A DNA stretch of 52,662 bases from HGM12587 sp964561705 (GTDB lineage Bacteria; Bacillota; Clostridia; Lachnospirales; Lachnospiraceae): positions 1-52,662 of the forward strand of contig CAZLQJ010000004.1 in assembly GCA_964561705.1 (NCBI GenBank), given 5' to 3'. The number at the start of each line of letters is the position of its first letter. Position 1 is the first letter of the stretch. The position numbers and the translations under genes are program-made. Below the pieces are notes generated by a model, which saw only the letters and a program-made list of their open reading frames with translations, was not told where the DNA came from and ran no database searches. Shown here piece after piece: positions 1-8,243 of this stretch.

Positions 1-30
1 TAACAATATCATAGTACCTGTACAAAATAA

Positions 31-56
31 GGGACAGCTAAGCGATTAGTTGTCTC
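31..56. other. GNRA-loop hairpin at left edge
   Basis: An 11-bp stem (31-41 with 46-56, two G-U pairs) closes a GCGA tetraloop. No T-run follows on the plus strand, while on the minus strand it is followed by a moderately T-rich stretch. It may be the terminator of a minus-strand transcript or part of an element cut by the window edge. Nothing else in bases 1-97 looks coding. Confidence 0.35.
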
Positions 57-97
57 TAAAAATGAACTAAAAATGAATTTTTAAGCAAAGAGAAACA

Positions 98-126
98 TTG
101 ACAATTAGATACCTTAATGTTATGAT
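98..126 (+). promoter_or_regulatory. Strong sigma-A promoter upstream of brnQ
   Basis: A perfect TTGACA (98-103), a 17-nt spacer and TATGAT (121-126) preceded by TG (extended -10). Transcription would start near 133, leaving a leader of about 180 nt before brnQ. The leader contains an intrinsic terminator at 186-225. No other convincing promoter is visible between that terminator and brnQ. Confidence 0.75.
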
Positions 127-185
127 TTTTGAAATTGAAAAGAAAAGCAATGACGAAGACGGAATTGGAAGTATATTGTGAAAGA

Positions 186-225
186 AAGACCCGTCTCAAA
201 GAAATTTGAGACGGGTCTTTCTATT
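186..225 (+). terminator. Intrinsic terminator in the brnQ leader
   Basis: A perfect 14-bp stem (186-199 with 206-219, extendable by an A-T pair) is followed by TTTCT. It lies about 55 nt after the predicted start of the 98-126 transcript and about 90 nt before brnQ. It would either attenuate brnQ or end a short RNA of about 90 nt. A 19-residue ORF (150-209) runs into the stem but has only four Leu/Ile/Val codons and a poor ribosome site. Confidence 0.75.
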
Positions 226-312
226 GCAGAACCCAAAATCAAGTGCTCACATGAAGAAAAGAGTGCGGGATAACGTAAAAGGCTTTTCATAATTTACGGC
301 AAAGGAGAAAAA

Positions 313-1635
313 ATGAAATTAAGTAAAAGAAATATGTTGGCGGTATGTTTTCTGTTGTTCTCGCTGTTTTTTGGAGCAGGCAATCTGATATTTCCGCCAT
401 TTTTAGGACAGAATGCAGGAAATCAAACCCTGTGGGCAATGCTGGGATTTTTAGCAACTGCAGTCGTTTTGCCGGTATTAGGCGTGATTGTTGTTGCTCG
501 TTTCGATGGACTGGATCAGCTTGCAAAACATGTGGGAAGTAAATTTGCATTGATATTTACCGTTTTAATCTATCTTTCCATTGGTCCCGGATTGGGAATT
601 CCAAGGGCTGCGTCGGTGCCATTTGAGATGGCAGTTGCACCTTATCTGCCACAAGATGCCAATATGACTTTTTGGATGTTTCTCTACTCTATGGTATTTT
701 TTGTGATCGCGTTATGGCTTTGCATGAATCCGGGGAAATTAGTCAGCAGAGTGGGGAATTTCCTAACACCGAGTCTGTTACTCTTATTACTGTTTCTGTT
801 TGTCAGCTTTTTAATCCGCGGAGAGGTAAGCATTGCTAGTGCACAGCAAGGCTACAGCCAGATGCCGGTGTTAAAAGGATTTACGGAAGGGTACCAGACG
901 ATGGATACGATTGCAGCTTTAAATTTTGGACTTGTAATCGCAACAACATTGGAAAGCTTTGGAGTTAAATCAAAAAAAGATACATTAAAACATACCATCT
1001 ACGCAGGGATCATTGCAGGCGGGATCCTGGGTATAGTGTATATGATGCTGTCTTATATGGGAATGTGCAGTTCAGGAGTATATGCAATTCAGGAAAACGG
1101 AGCATGGACATTAAGATGCATAGTGTATCAGTTGTTTGGAGATTTTGGCGCAATCCTGCTTGCGGCGATTTTTACACTGGCTTGTTTGACGACCTGCGTT
1201 GGTTTGATCAATTCGATTTCTCAATTTTTTGCAAAGCTTTTTGAGAAAACTTCCTACCGGATGTGGGTATTGATCATTACCGGATTTTCCTTTTTAATCT
1301 GTAATTTGGGGCTGAATATGATCTTAAGCATTTCGATTCCGGTATTAAATGCGATTTATCCAGTTTCCATCATTTTGATACTTCTAGGATTGAGTCACGA
1401 TTTATGGAAAAACAATCCATATGTGTACCCGCTTACAGCGGCAGGTACAGGAATTGTCAGTATAATTTATGCCTTAGATCAGACCAAGATCCCTTTGGGA
1501 GCAGTCAGCGGATTGTGCCGCAGATTGCCGTTATATGACATGGGATTTTGCTGGGTAAGTGTTGCTGTCATGATGCTGCTGATCAGCGTATTGCTTAGAG
1601 CTTTCAGGAAGTTTTCAGGCATTTTTGGTAAATGA
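313..1635 (+). CDS. brnQ: Branched-chain amino acid:cation symporter, BrnQ (LIVCS) family
   Basis: This 440-residue polytopic membrane protein belongs to the LIVCS family, which imports leucine, isoleucine and valine with Na+ or H+. The N-terminus carries the family-typical GAGNLIFPPFLG segment at residues 22-33, and about twelve hydrophobic segments follow, with the usual full length. The ATG at 313 is preceded by AAAGGAG (301-307) at good spacing. It is monocistronic, bounded by a leader terminator at 186-225 and a bidirectional hairpin at 1709-1748. The leader structure suggests transcript-level control. No T-box specifier or AGGGTGG element is present. Family assignment is firm; the preferred substrate among branched-chain amino acids cannot be read from the sequence. 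Confidence 0.93.
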   Translation: MKLSKRNMLAVCFLLFSLFFGAGNLIFPPFLGQNAGNQTLWAMLGFLATAVVLPVLGVIVVARFDGLDQLAKHVGSKFALIFTVLIYLSIGPGLGIPRAASVPFEMAVAPYLPQDANMTFWMFLYSMVFFVIALWLCMNPGKLVSRVGNFLTPSLLLLLLFLFVSFLIRGEVSIASAQQGYSQMPVLKGFTEGYQTMDTIAALNFGLVIATTLESFGVKSKKDTLKHTIYAGIIAGGILGIVYMMLSYMGMCSSGVYAIQENGAWTLRCIVYQLFGDFGAILLAAIFTLACLTTCVGLINSISQFFAKLFEKTSYRMWVLIITGFSFLICNLGLNMILSISIPVLNAIYPVSIILILLGLSHDLWKNNPYVYPLTAAGTGIVSIIYALDQTKIPLGAVSGLCRRLPLYDMGFCWVSVAVMMLLISVLLRAFRKFSGIFGK

Positions 1636-1708
1636 TATTTATGGATTTGTGAGTTGGAGACGCATGGAAAAAAGGCAGTGCCGAATATAGAGAATATGTT
1701 AAAAATTC

Positions 1709-1748
1709 GGCGATCCATCGTTAGGTTTTAGACGATGGATCGCCTTTT
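1709..1748. terminator. Bidirectional terminator between brnQ and the EamA gene
   Basis: A perfect 13-bp stem (1709-1721 with 1732-1744) has a 10-nt loop. TTTT follows on the plus strand and a TTTTT tract follows on the minus strand. It serves convergent brnQ (+) and the permease gene (-). Confidence 0.85.
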
Positions 1749-1777
1749 GAATTGTATTGAGATTTTTCGATGGATTT

Positions 1778-2689
1778 CTATTCTCCTTCAATGATTGCAA
1801 GGGTTAAGATTCCAAGGATGATGATCCCGATGAAGAGGTATTGTTTCCTGGTTAATTTTTCCTTCAGGAAGATGCGGGATAAAAGTAAGGAAACAATACA
1901 TACGGAGGAAATGATCGGTGCTGCAATTGCACCGTTTCCGCTCATTGCGTAGACATAGGTCAGCTGGCCGGCGGTTTCGCAAATGGCAGCGATCAATTTA
2001 TCCTTCTGTTTTGGCAGTTCAAATGCCGTATGTTTGGATTTGATATAAATCAATAAAAGTAAGGCGCAGAGCGCAAAGGTAAGTTCGTAGGATACATTAG
2101 CGACCAATTCAATACTATCTTCGGTGACGCCAACCAATGGGCTTGTTCCAATGTCCAGAAAGAAGATATCCAGAAAACTGCCAACTGCATCAATGATCGC
2201 ATAGAAAAACGGCATAGCGAATGCAATGATCGCCATTTTTTTTCCTAATCTGCGTTTTCGGTCAACTTCTGCACTTTGTTCCAGGAAGCCAACACCTAAG
2301 ATACCGATCATGATAAGTCCGATGGCAGCGGCGGAGACAGGTGCAATCTGTTCTCCCAAAACGAGTACACATAAAATGGAACAAATGGCACCGGAAGTGT
2401 TTTCAATCGGGTCTGAGATAGATTCTTCAATAAATCTCATACCAAAAAAAGAAAATGCCATGGATAAAATATAACACATGGAAACTGGTAAGTAAGCAAT
2501 CAAATTATATGGATCATAAGAAATGTCGCTGGTCAGTAGTGTGTAGATGGCATGGATTCCCATGACAGCACCAACAAAAATGCAGATCTTTAAATGTCCA
2601 TATTTTTCATCTTCATGAGCTCCTTTTTTATAAAAAAGCTCGGCAACACCCCATAATAAAGTGGTTGCCAGGGTAAAAAATAACCACAT
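1778..2689 (-). CDS. EamA/DMT-superfamily permease
   Basis: A 303-residue integral membrane protein with about ten hydrophobic helices arranged as two EamA-like halves, roughly residues 1-135 and 150-298. The N-terminal segment (LLWGVAELFYKKGA) is typical of drug/metabolite transporters. Members export or import small metabolites, and the substrate cannot be inferred here. The start has AAGGAGAG about 9 nt upstream on the minus strand. The gene stands alone, with a TTGACA box at 2770-2775 and an 8-bp inverted repeat in the 5' untranslated region (2718-2741). It is convergent with brnQ and shares its terminator. Adjacency to brnQ might hint at an amino-acid link, but that is only a guess. Confidence 0.85.
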   Translation of the reverse strand: MWLFFTLATTLLWGVAELFYKKGAHEDEKYGHLKICIFVGAVMGIHAIYTLLTSDISYDPYNLIAYLPVSMCYILSMAFSFFGMRFIEESISDPIENTSGAICSILCVLVLGEQIAPVSAAAIGLIMIGILGVGFLEQSAEVDRKRRLGKKMAIIAFAMPFFYAIIDAVGSFLDIFFLDIGTSPLVGVTEDSIELVANVSYELTFALCALLLLIYIKSKHTAFELPKQKDKLIAAICETAGQLTYVYAMSGNGAIAAPIISSVCIVSLLLSRIFLKEKLTRKQYLFIGIIILGILTLAIIEGE

Positions 2690-2717
2690 GATTTGTTTCT
2701 CTCCTTATCTGTCTGTA

Positions 2718-2775
2718 TTGGATTTGTAAGCGAAAATCCAACTAAAATATTTAATCATCATGGGGAAAATGTCAA
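2718..2775 (-). promoter_or_regulatory. Promoter and inverted repeat of the EamA permease gene
   Basis: On the minus strand TTGACA (2770-2775) is followed at 16-17 nt by an A/T-rich, poor -10. Downstream lies TTGGATTT-N8-AAATCCAA (2718-2725 and 2734-2741), a perfect 8-bp inverted repeat placed in the 5' leader. It may act as an operator or as an RNA hairpin. Confidence 0.5.
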
Positions 2776-2835
2776 GAAATTTTTAGGATTTTGGCATAAA
2801 AATTTCGATTTACAGATACGAGATTTCGGAAATGA

Positions 2836-2864
2836 TTGGCAGGAACAGGCATTTGGATTATAAT
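2836..2864 (+). promoter_or_regulatory. Promoter of the DUF362/ferredoxin gene
   Basis: TTGGCA (2836-2841), a 17-nt spacer and a perfect TATAAT (2859-2864) lie 48 nt upstream of the start codon. Confidence 0.75.
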
Positions 2865-2912
2865 GTTTTTAGAAACGGTTGAAAGACCATCTAAAGAGAA
2901 GGAGGAAGAAAT

Positions 2913-4028
2913 ATGGCAAAAAGTAAAGTATATTTTACAAACATGAGAACGAAAAATGGTGTGAATCTGCAGCAGAAACTGGAAAAGCTGATCAAAGCAG
3001 CAGGAATTGGACAGATTGATTTTCAGGATAAATATGTAGCGATCAAACTGCATTTTGGAGAACCGGGAAATTTGGCATATCTGCGCCCGAATTATGCAAA
3101 AACTGTGGCGGATGTCGTAAAAGAACTGGGTGGAAAACCTTTTTTGACAGATTGCAATACCTTATATGTTGGCGGTCGAAAAAATGCATTGGATCATATT
3201 TCGTCTGCCTATGAAAATGGATTTTCACCATTTTCTACGGGGTGTCATATTTTGATCGGAGACGGCTTAAAAGGAACGGACGAAGTGTATGTACCGGTAG
3301 AAGGCGGTACTTATGTGAAAGAAGCAAAAATCGGAAGAGCAGTAATGGATGCGGATGTATTTATTTCGCTGACCCATTTTAAGGGACATGAATGTACCGG
3401 ATTTGGCGGCTGCTTGAAGAATATTGGTATGGGATGCGGTTCCCGTGCCGGGAAAATGGAAATGCACAGTGCTGGAAAACCTTATGTAAACCAGGAGGCA
3501 TGCGTTGGCTGCGGTGCCTGTGTAAAGATCTGTGCCCATGATGCCCCTGTGATCACGGATAAAAAGGCATCGATCGACCATGTAAAATGTGTTGGCTGCG
3601 GAAGATGTATCGGTGTCTGTCCAAAGGATGCAGTGAATCCGGCAGAAGATGAATCCAATGATATCCTGAATTGTAAGATTGCAGAATATACAAAGGCTGT
3701 TGTGGATGGCAGACCATGTTTCCATATTAGTCTGGTGGTTGATGTATCACCTTATTGTGACTGCCATGCGGAAAATGATGCGGCGATCGTGCCGGATGTG
3801 GGAATGTTTGCCTCCTTTGATCCGATTGCATTAGATGTTGCCTGTGCGGATGCGGTGAATGCACAGCAGCCAATCGGTGAGAGCGTTTTAGGAGAACACA
3901 TTCATGAACATGATCATCACGATCATTTTAAGACAGTAAGTCCAAATACCAATTGGAAAACAGCGATTACACATGGTGTAAATATTGGACTCGGAACGGA
4001 AGATTATGAGCTGATCGTGGTCAAATAA
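2913..4028 (+). CDS. DUF362 domain protein with two [4Fe-4S] ferredoxin motifs
   Basis: A 371-residue cytoplasmic protein without signal peptide or membrane segment. A DUF362 domain covers roughly residues 5-185 and its C-terminal continuation 255-370. Two CxxCxxCxxxC ferredoxin motifs lie at about residues 196-206 and 226-237 and should bind two [4Fe-4S] clusters. A histidine-rich run (EHIHEHDHHDH) begins near residue 328 and could bind a metal. The ribosome site AGAAGGAGG is ideally spaced, and the gene has its own strong promoter. The reaction of DUF362 proteins is not established; a redox or electron-transfer role is likely from the clusters. No terminator is seen before the histidine promoter. 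Confidence 0.85.
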   Translation: MAKSKVYFTNMRTKNGVNLQQKLEKLIKAAGIGQIDFQDKYVAIKLHFGEPGNLAYLRPNYAKTVADVVKELGGKPFLTDCNTLYVGGRKNALDHISSAYENGFSPFSTGCHILIGDGLKGTDEVYVPVEGGTYVKEAKIGRAVMDADVFISLTHFKGHECTGFGGCLKNIGMGCGSRAGKMEMHSAGKPYVNQEACVGCGACVKICAHDAPVITDKKASIDHVKCVGCGRCIGVCPKDAVNPAEDESNDILNCKIAEYTKAVVDGRPCFHISLVVDVSPYCDCHAENDAAIVPDVGMFASFDPIALDVACADAVNAQQPIGESVLGEHIHEHDHHDHFKTVSPNTNWKTAITHGVNIGLGTEDYELIVVK

Positions 4029-4122
4029 ATAGCAGAACGGACAATTTGAAGGGACGATCAGGTGACAAGAAGACTTTAAAGTGCAAAAAAACTAGAAAGA
4101 TACAAGGGAATAAAAAAACTTC

Positions 4123-4151
4123 TTGACTTTACCTCGCTAACACGATAAAGT
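4123..4151 (+). promoter_or_regulatory. Histidine operon promoter overlapping a 26-bp palindrome
   Basis: TTGACT (4123-4128), a 17-nt spacer and TAAAGT (4146-4151) predict a start near 4158 and a leader of only about 30 nt. An imperfect dyad at 4126-4151, ACTTTA at one end and TAAAGT at the other with 8 of 11 positions per arm symmetric, spans from inside the -35 to the end of the -10. This is the position expected for a repressor operator. The short leader leaves no room for a T-box or attenuator. Confidence 0.6.
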
Positions 4152-4187
4152 AAAAGAAACTTAGGAACAGGGGAGGAGTCTAGAATT

Positions 4188-5294
4188 ATGGCGATTGACG
4201 AAACTTTGCTGAAAAGTGATGAAAAGGCAGTATTTGCTTTGCGGTCACTTTACCGTCGTTTTGGATACTCACGTTATAAGATGAGTAAGTTTGAGGAATA
4301 TGATCTTTATGTAAAAAATAAAGATTTCCTTGTATCGGACGGAATGATCACATTTACAGATACCAATGGGCATCTGAAGGCTTTAAAACCCGATGTTACC
4401 CTTTCGATTATTAATAATTCCAAAGATGGAAGTGATATACAAAAACTTTATTATAATGAGAATGTTTACCGAATTTCAGGAAGTACCCATACTTACAAGG
4501 AAATCATGCAGACAGGACTGGAATGCATTGGAAAGATTGGCTCTTTGGAAGTATGCGAGGTGCTGAGTCTTGCGGCAAAGAGTCTGGAAACAGTGGCAGA
4601 GAATGGAGTACTGGAACTGTCTCATGTCAGGATTATCGAAGCAGCATTTGAGGAAGCAGGAGTTCCCAAGACGCTTTATCCGCAGTTTATTTCTTACATT
4701 AACCGAAAAAATGGGGATGATCTTCGGCAGTTTGCAAAGAAAAATGGCATTGAAAAAGATCTGACGGTATTTACCCGAAATTATACAGATCCCCAAGAGG
4801 CTGTTTCGGCTGTGAGAAATGGATTTCAGTCGCAGGAGGTCAGGGAAGCTTTGGATGAATTTTATGAAATCTTTTCTAATATCAGAAATTGCTGCGGAAC
4901 GGTGCGTACCATCATTGATTTTTCTGCTGTGGGCGGACAAACCTATTACAGCGGTGTTGTTTTCAAGGGATATATTCCGAAAATTCCGGAGGCAGTGCTT
5001 TTAGGAGGGCAGTATGACCGTCTGATGCGGAAATTCCAACGTGCAGATGGTGCCATTGGATTTGCAGTTTATCTGGATGCTTTGCAGAATTTTGACAGGA
5101 CGGTCAAAGAATATGATGTGGATACCATTCTTTTGTGCGGGGATGACATTTCAGCAGCGATCAATACCGCGGAAATGCTTTCGGCCGGTGGAAATTCGGT
5201 GATGCTTTGTCGGGAACTCCCGAAAAATATACGATACCGCAGAGCTGTAAGGCTGTCGCAGAAAGGATTGGAAACCATCAATGGAAATGCTTAA
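4188..5294 (+). CDS. hisZ: ATP phosphoribosyltransferase regulatory subunit HisZ
   Basis: HisZ is a paralogue of class II histidyl-tRNA synthetase that pairs with short-form HisG to make the active, histidine-regulated ATP phosphoribosyltransferase, the first step of histidine synthesis. The 368-residue protein shows the synthetase-like core near residues 20-330: KPDVTLSI around residue 68, the YRISGSTHTYKEIMQTG segment near 94-108, and GGQYDRL near 270. It lacks the tRNA anticodon-binding domain, as expected. The ATG at 4188 has GGGGAGGAG about 9 nt upstream. It is the first gene of the operon and overlaps hisG by 14 nt, implying translational coupling. Confidence 0.92.
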   Translation: MAIDETLLKSDEKAVFALRSLYRRFGYSRYKMSKFEEYDLYVKNKDFLVSDGMITFTDTNGHLKALKPDVTLSIINNSKDGSDIQKLYYNENVYRISGSTHTYKEIMQTGLECIGKIGSLEVCEVLSLAAKSLETVAENGVLELSHVRIIEAAFEEAGVPKTLYPQFISYINRKNGDDLRQFAKKNGIEKDLTVFTRNYTDPQEAVSAVRNGFQSQEVREALDEFYEIFSNIRNCCGTVRTIIDFSAVGGQTYYSGVVFKGYIPKIPEAVLLGGQYDRLMRKFQRADGAIGFAVYLDALQNFDRTVKEYDVDTILLCGDDISAAINTAEMLSAGGNSVMLCRELPKNIRYRRAVRLSQKGLETINGNA

Positions 5295-5916
5295 TATTGC
5301 CCTTCCAAAGGGCCGGCTTGGTGAAAAAGTTTATTCCATGTTTGAAAAGGGCGGTTTTGAATGTCCTTCCATCAGGGAAAACAGCCGGAAACTTATTTTT
5401 GAAAATGAAGCTGTGGGTGTACGTTATTTTTGGGTGAAACCCAGTGATGTTGCCATTTATGTAGAACGCGGAGCTGCAGATATTGGTGTGGCGGGAAAAG
5501 ATATTCTGGCAGAATATGAGCCGGATGTGTATGAACTTCTGGATCTGAATATTGGTGTGTGCCGGATGGCCGTTGCTGCAAAAAAGGGGTTCCGGGATGA
5601 TACGGATACAACCTTGCGGGTTGCCACGAAATTTACGGAGATTGCTGCCAGATATTATGCAGAAAAAGGCCGTGATATTGACATTATCAAGCTGAATGGG
5701 TCGATTGAGATCGCACCGATCCTGGGGCTTTCCGATGTGATCGTGGATATTGTAGAAACCGGAAAGACCCTGTTGGAAAATGATCTTTGCCCGATTGAAA
5801 CAGTGATGCCGATCAGTGCAAGGCTCATCGCGAACAAGGCGAGCTACAAGTTTAAAAATGAAATGATACAAAAGATCTGTCAAAATATGGCAAAGCAGGT
5901 GAAAAACAATGATTAA
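5281..5916 (+). CDS. hisG: ATP phosphoribosyltransferase catalytic subunit, short form
   Basis: Condenses ATP and PRPP to phosphoribosyl-ATP. At 211 residues it is the short form lacking the C-terminal regulatory domain, consistent with the adjacent hisZ. LNIALPKGRLGE at the N-terminus and the PRPP-binding segment around residues 138-160 (GSIEIAPILGLSDVIVDIVE) are characteristic. The start at 5281 overlaps hisZ; a second ATG at 5287 is possible and would remove two residues. The end overlaps hisD by 8 nt. Confidence 0.93.
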   Translation: MEMLNIALPKGRLGEKVYSMFEKGGFECPSIRENSRKLIFENEAVGVRYFWVKPSDVAIYVERGAADIGVAGKDILAEYEPDVYELLDLNIGVCRMAVAAKKGFRDDTDTTLRVATKFTEIAARYYAEKGRDIDIIKLNGSIEIAPILGLSDVIVDIVETGKTLLENDLCPIETVMPISARLIANKASYKFKNEMIQKICQNMAKQVKNND

Positions 5917-7189
5917 GATATTGAAATATGGTGAAGTTCCAAATTCTGAAATTTTTGCAAGAGGTACCGCCGGAACGGATGTATCACAGATCGTATCGGA
6001 AATCATAGATCGGGTACGTAAATGCGGAGACCAGGCATTGTACGAATATTGTGAAAAATTTGACAAAGCAAAACTTACTTCTTTGGAAGTTTCCGAAGAA
6101 GAAATTGAAGAAGCTTTTCATGCAGTAGACAAAGAATTTATCCGCATTTTAAATGAAGCTGCGGATAATATCAGAGCCTTTCATAGCAAACAGGTGAGAA
6201 ACAGTTTTATTCAGGCTGAAAAAGAGGGGGTCATAACGGGACAGAAGGTAACCCCGATCGAAAAAGTAGGTCTTTATGTTCCGGGAGGAACTGCCAGTTA
6301 TCCGTCTACCGTATTGATGGACAGCATTCCGGCAAAGATCGCAGGGTGTAGTGAAATCTGTATCACAACGCCGCCATCCCCGGATGGAAAGGTAAATCCG
6401 GTCATTCTGGCAGCGGCAAAAATTGCAGGAGTTGACCGGATCTTCAAAGTGGGAGGAGCCCAGGCGATTGCAGCATTAAGCTATGGAACAGAGACGATTC
6501 CACAGGTACATAAGATCGTAGGACCTGGAAATGCATTTGTTGCAGAAGCTAAAAAACAGGTTTTTGGAAGGGTTTCCATTGATATGATTGCCGGTCCAAG
6601 CGAGATTTTGGTAGTTGCGGATGGCAGCTGTAATCCGGAATTTGTCGCAGCGGATCTTTTATCCCAGGCGGAACATGATCAGTTGGCAAGTGCTGTTTTG
6701 GTTACAGATGACGAGGAGCTTGCCAAGGCAGTCAGTGAAGCGCTGGAACGGCAGATCCCGCTGCTGCCCCGTGCGCAGATTGCACGTACATCCATTGATC
6801 AAAATGGAAAGATCATTGTTGCAGACGATCTTTCAAAGGCGATTGAGATTGCAAACGAGATCGCTCCGGAACATTTGGAATTATGTGTGGACAATCCCTT
6901 CGATTATCTGGATCAAATTAAAAATGCAGGAAGCATCTTTATGGGGAAATATTGTCCGGAGGCTTTGGGAGATTATTTTGCAGGACCGAATCATACCTTG
7001 CCGACCAATGGTACGGCGAAGTTCTCCAGTCCATTGTCTGTCGATGATTTTGTAAAGAAGACCCAATATACTTATTATACGAAAGATGCGTTGGGCAAGG
7101 TTGCCCAAAGTATAGCCTATTTTGCAGAAAAAGAGGGACTGAGCGCACACGCAAAGAGTGCAGTCATACGATTTGAGGATGAAAAATGA
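5909..7189 (+). CDS. hisD: Histidinol dehydrogenase
   Basis: The zinc enzyme that oxidises histidinol to histidine in two NAD+-dependent steps, the last reaction of the pathway. The 426-residue length is normal. Visible motifs include GLYVPGGTASYPS, VGGAQAIAALSYGTE, GPGNAFVAEAK, the zinc/catalytic segment LLSQAEHDQ near residue 250, and APEHLEL and GPNHTLPT further on, which supply catalytic and metal-binding residues in the family. It overlaps hisG by 8 nt and hisC by 4 nt (ATGA). Confidence 0.95.
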   Translation: MIKILKYGEVPNSEIFARGTAGTDVSQIVSEIIDRVRKCGDQALYEYCEKFDKAKLTSLEVSEEEIEEAFHAVDKEFIRILNEAADNIRAFHSKQVRNSFIQAEKEGVITGQKVTPIEKVGLYVPGGTASYPSTVLMDSIPAKIAGCSEICITTPPSPDGKVNPVILAAAKIAGVDRIFKVGGAQAIAALSYGTETIPQVHKIVGPGNAFVAEAKKQVFGRVSIDMIAGPSEILVVADGSCNPEFVAADLLSQAEHDQLASAVLVTDDEELAKAVSEALERQIPLLPRAQIARTSIDQNGKIIVADDLSKAIEIANEIAPEHLELCVDNPFDYLDQIKNAGSIFMGKYCPEALGDYFAGPNHTLPTNGTAKFSSPLSVDDFVKKTQYTYYTKDALGKVAQSIAYFAEKEGLSAHAKSAVIRFEDEK

Positions 7190-8241
7190 GCAAATTTTTA
7201 AATAGCCGCTATTCTTCTTTGGAGGTTTACACGCCGGGAGAACAGCCGAAGGATAAGCAATATATCAAATTGAATACCAATGAGTCCCCGTTTCCGCCGT
7301 CTCCAAAGACCATAGCGGCGGTGAATGCTGAGGAAATGAAGGATCTGAGGCTTTATTCTGACCCGGAATGCAGTGCATTGAAAAAAGCATTGGCAGCACA
7401 GGAAACTGTGGCATATGATCAGATTTTTGTGTCGAACGGTTCAGATGATATTCTGAATTTTGCTTTTATGGCATTTGGAGAAAAGGGTGTGGTATTTCCG
7501 GAAATCAGCTATGGATTTTATAAAGTATTTGGACAGCTTCATGGGCTGGATTGTGAGACGATCCCTTTAAAGGAGGATTTTTCTATAGATCCATGGGATT
7601 ATCAGGGCAATGGAAGATTGATCGTAATTGCAAATCCCAATGCACCGACGGGGTTGTGTCTTGATCCGGAGGCGATTGAGGAACTGCTGAAACGCAATCC
7701 GGACAGTCTGGTGTTGATCGACGAAGCCTACATTGATTTTGGAGGAAAGACCTGTCTGCCTTTGATTCAGGAGTATAAAAATCTTCTGGTTGTTCGGACG
7801 TTTTCAAAATCACGGAGTATGGCCGGTGCAAGGCTTGGCTATTGCTTCGCTGACCGGGAGATTATTGAGGATCTTCGGAAGATCAAATATTCCACCAATC
7901 CCTACAATATCAATCGTCTGACACTGGCAGCAGGAACGGCTGCAGCAGAAGATGGAAAATATTATGCGGACAATTGCCGAAAAATCGTGGAAAACCGGGA
8001 ATATACAAGTCTGGAACTGGAAAAGCTGGGATTTCATGTAATTCCATCCAAGGCAAACTTTGTATTTGCAGAATCTGACCGTATCGATGGAAAAGAACTA
8101 TATCTCAAATTAAAAGAGCATGGAATTTTAGTAAGGCATTTTGATACGGAAAAAATCCGGAATTTTAACCGCATTACCATTGGAAGTATGGAAGAAATGA
8201 AAAAATTTATCAAAACAGTAAAAGAGATCATGGAGGAATAA
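7186..8241 (+). CDS. hisC: Histidinol-phosphate aminotransferase
   Basis: A PLP-dependent class I/II aminotransferase converting imidazole-acetol phosphate and glutamate to histidinol phosphate. The 351 residues carry LNTNESPFPPSP near the N-terminus, ANPNAPTG around residue 150, DEAYIDF near 180, and VVRTFSKSRSMAGARLGY, whose lysine (about residue 209) should bind PLP. Its start codon overlaps the hisD stop, and hisB begins 2 nt after its stop. Confidence 0.93.
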   Translation: MSKFLNSRYSSLEVYTPGEQPKDKQYIKLNTNESPFPPSPKTIAAVNAEEMKDLRLYSDPECSALKKALAAQETVAYDQIFVSNGSDDILNFAFMAFGEKGVVFPEISYGFYKVFGQLHGLDCETIPLKEDFSIDPWDYQGNGRLIVIANPNAPTGLCLDPEAIEELLKRNPDSLVLIDEAYIDFGGKTCLPLIQEYKNLLVVRTFSKSRSMAGARLGYCFADREIIEDLRKIKYSTNPYNINRLTLAAGTAAAEDGKYYADNCRKIVENREYTSLELEKLGFHVIPSKANFVFAESDRIDGKELYLKLKEHGILVRHFDTEKIRNFNRITIGSMEEMKKFIKTVKEIMEE

Positions 8242-8243
8242 AA

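Noticed and set aside
120..142. A CodY-like box near the brnQ promoter (ATTTTTGAAATT)
   Set aside because: The two halves are one base closer than in the CodY consensus and several positions mismatch.
150..209. A short ORF in the brnQ leader as a branched-chain leader peptide
   Set aside because: Only four of 19 residues are Leu, Ile or Val, with no runs of such codons and a weak ribosome site. It was kept only as a remark in the terminator entry.
4029..4187. A T-box leader for histidine genes
   Set aside because: No AGGGTGG-type T-box sequence, specifier stem or terminator is present, and the predicted leader is only about 30 nt.
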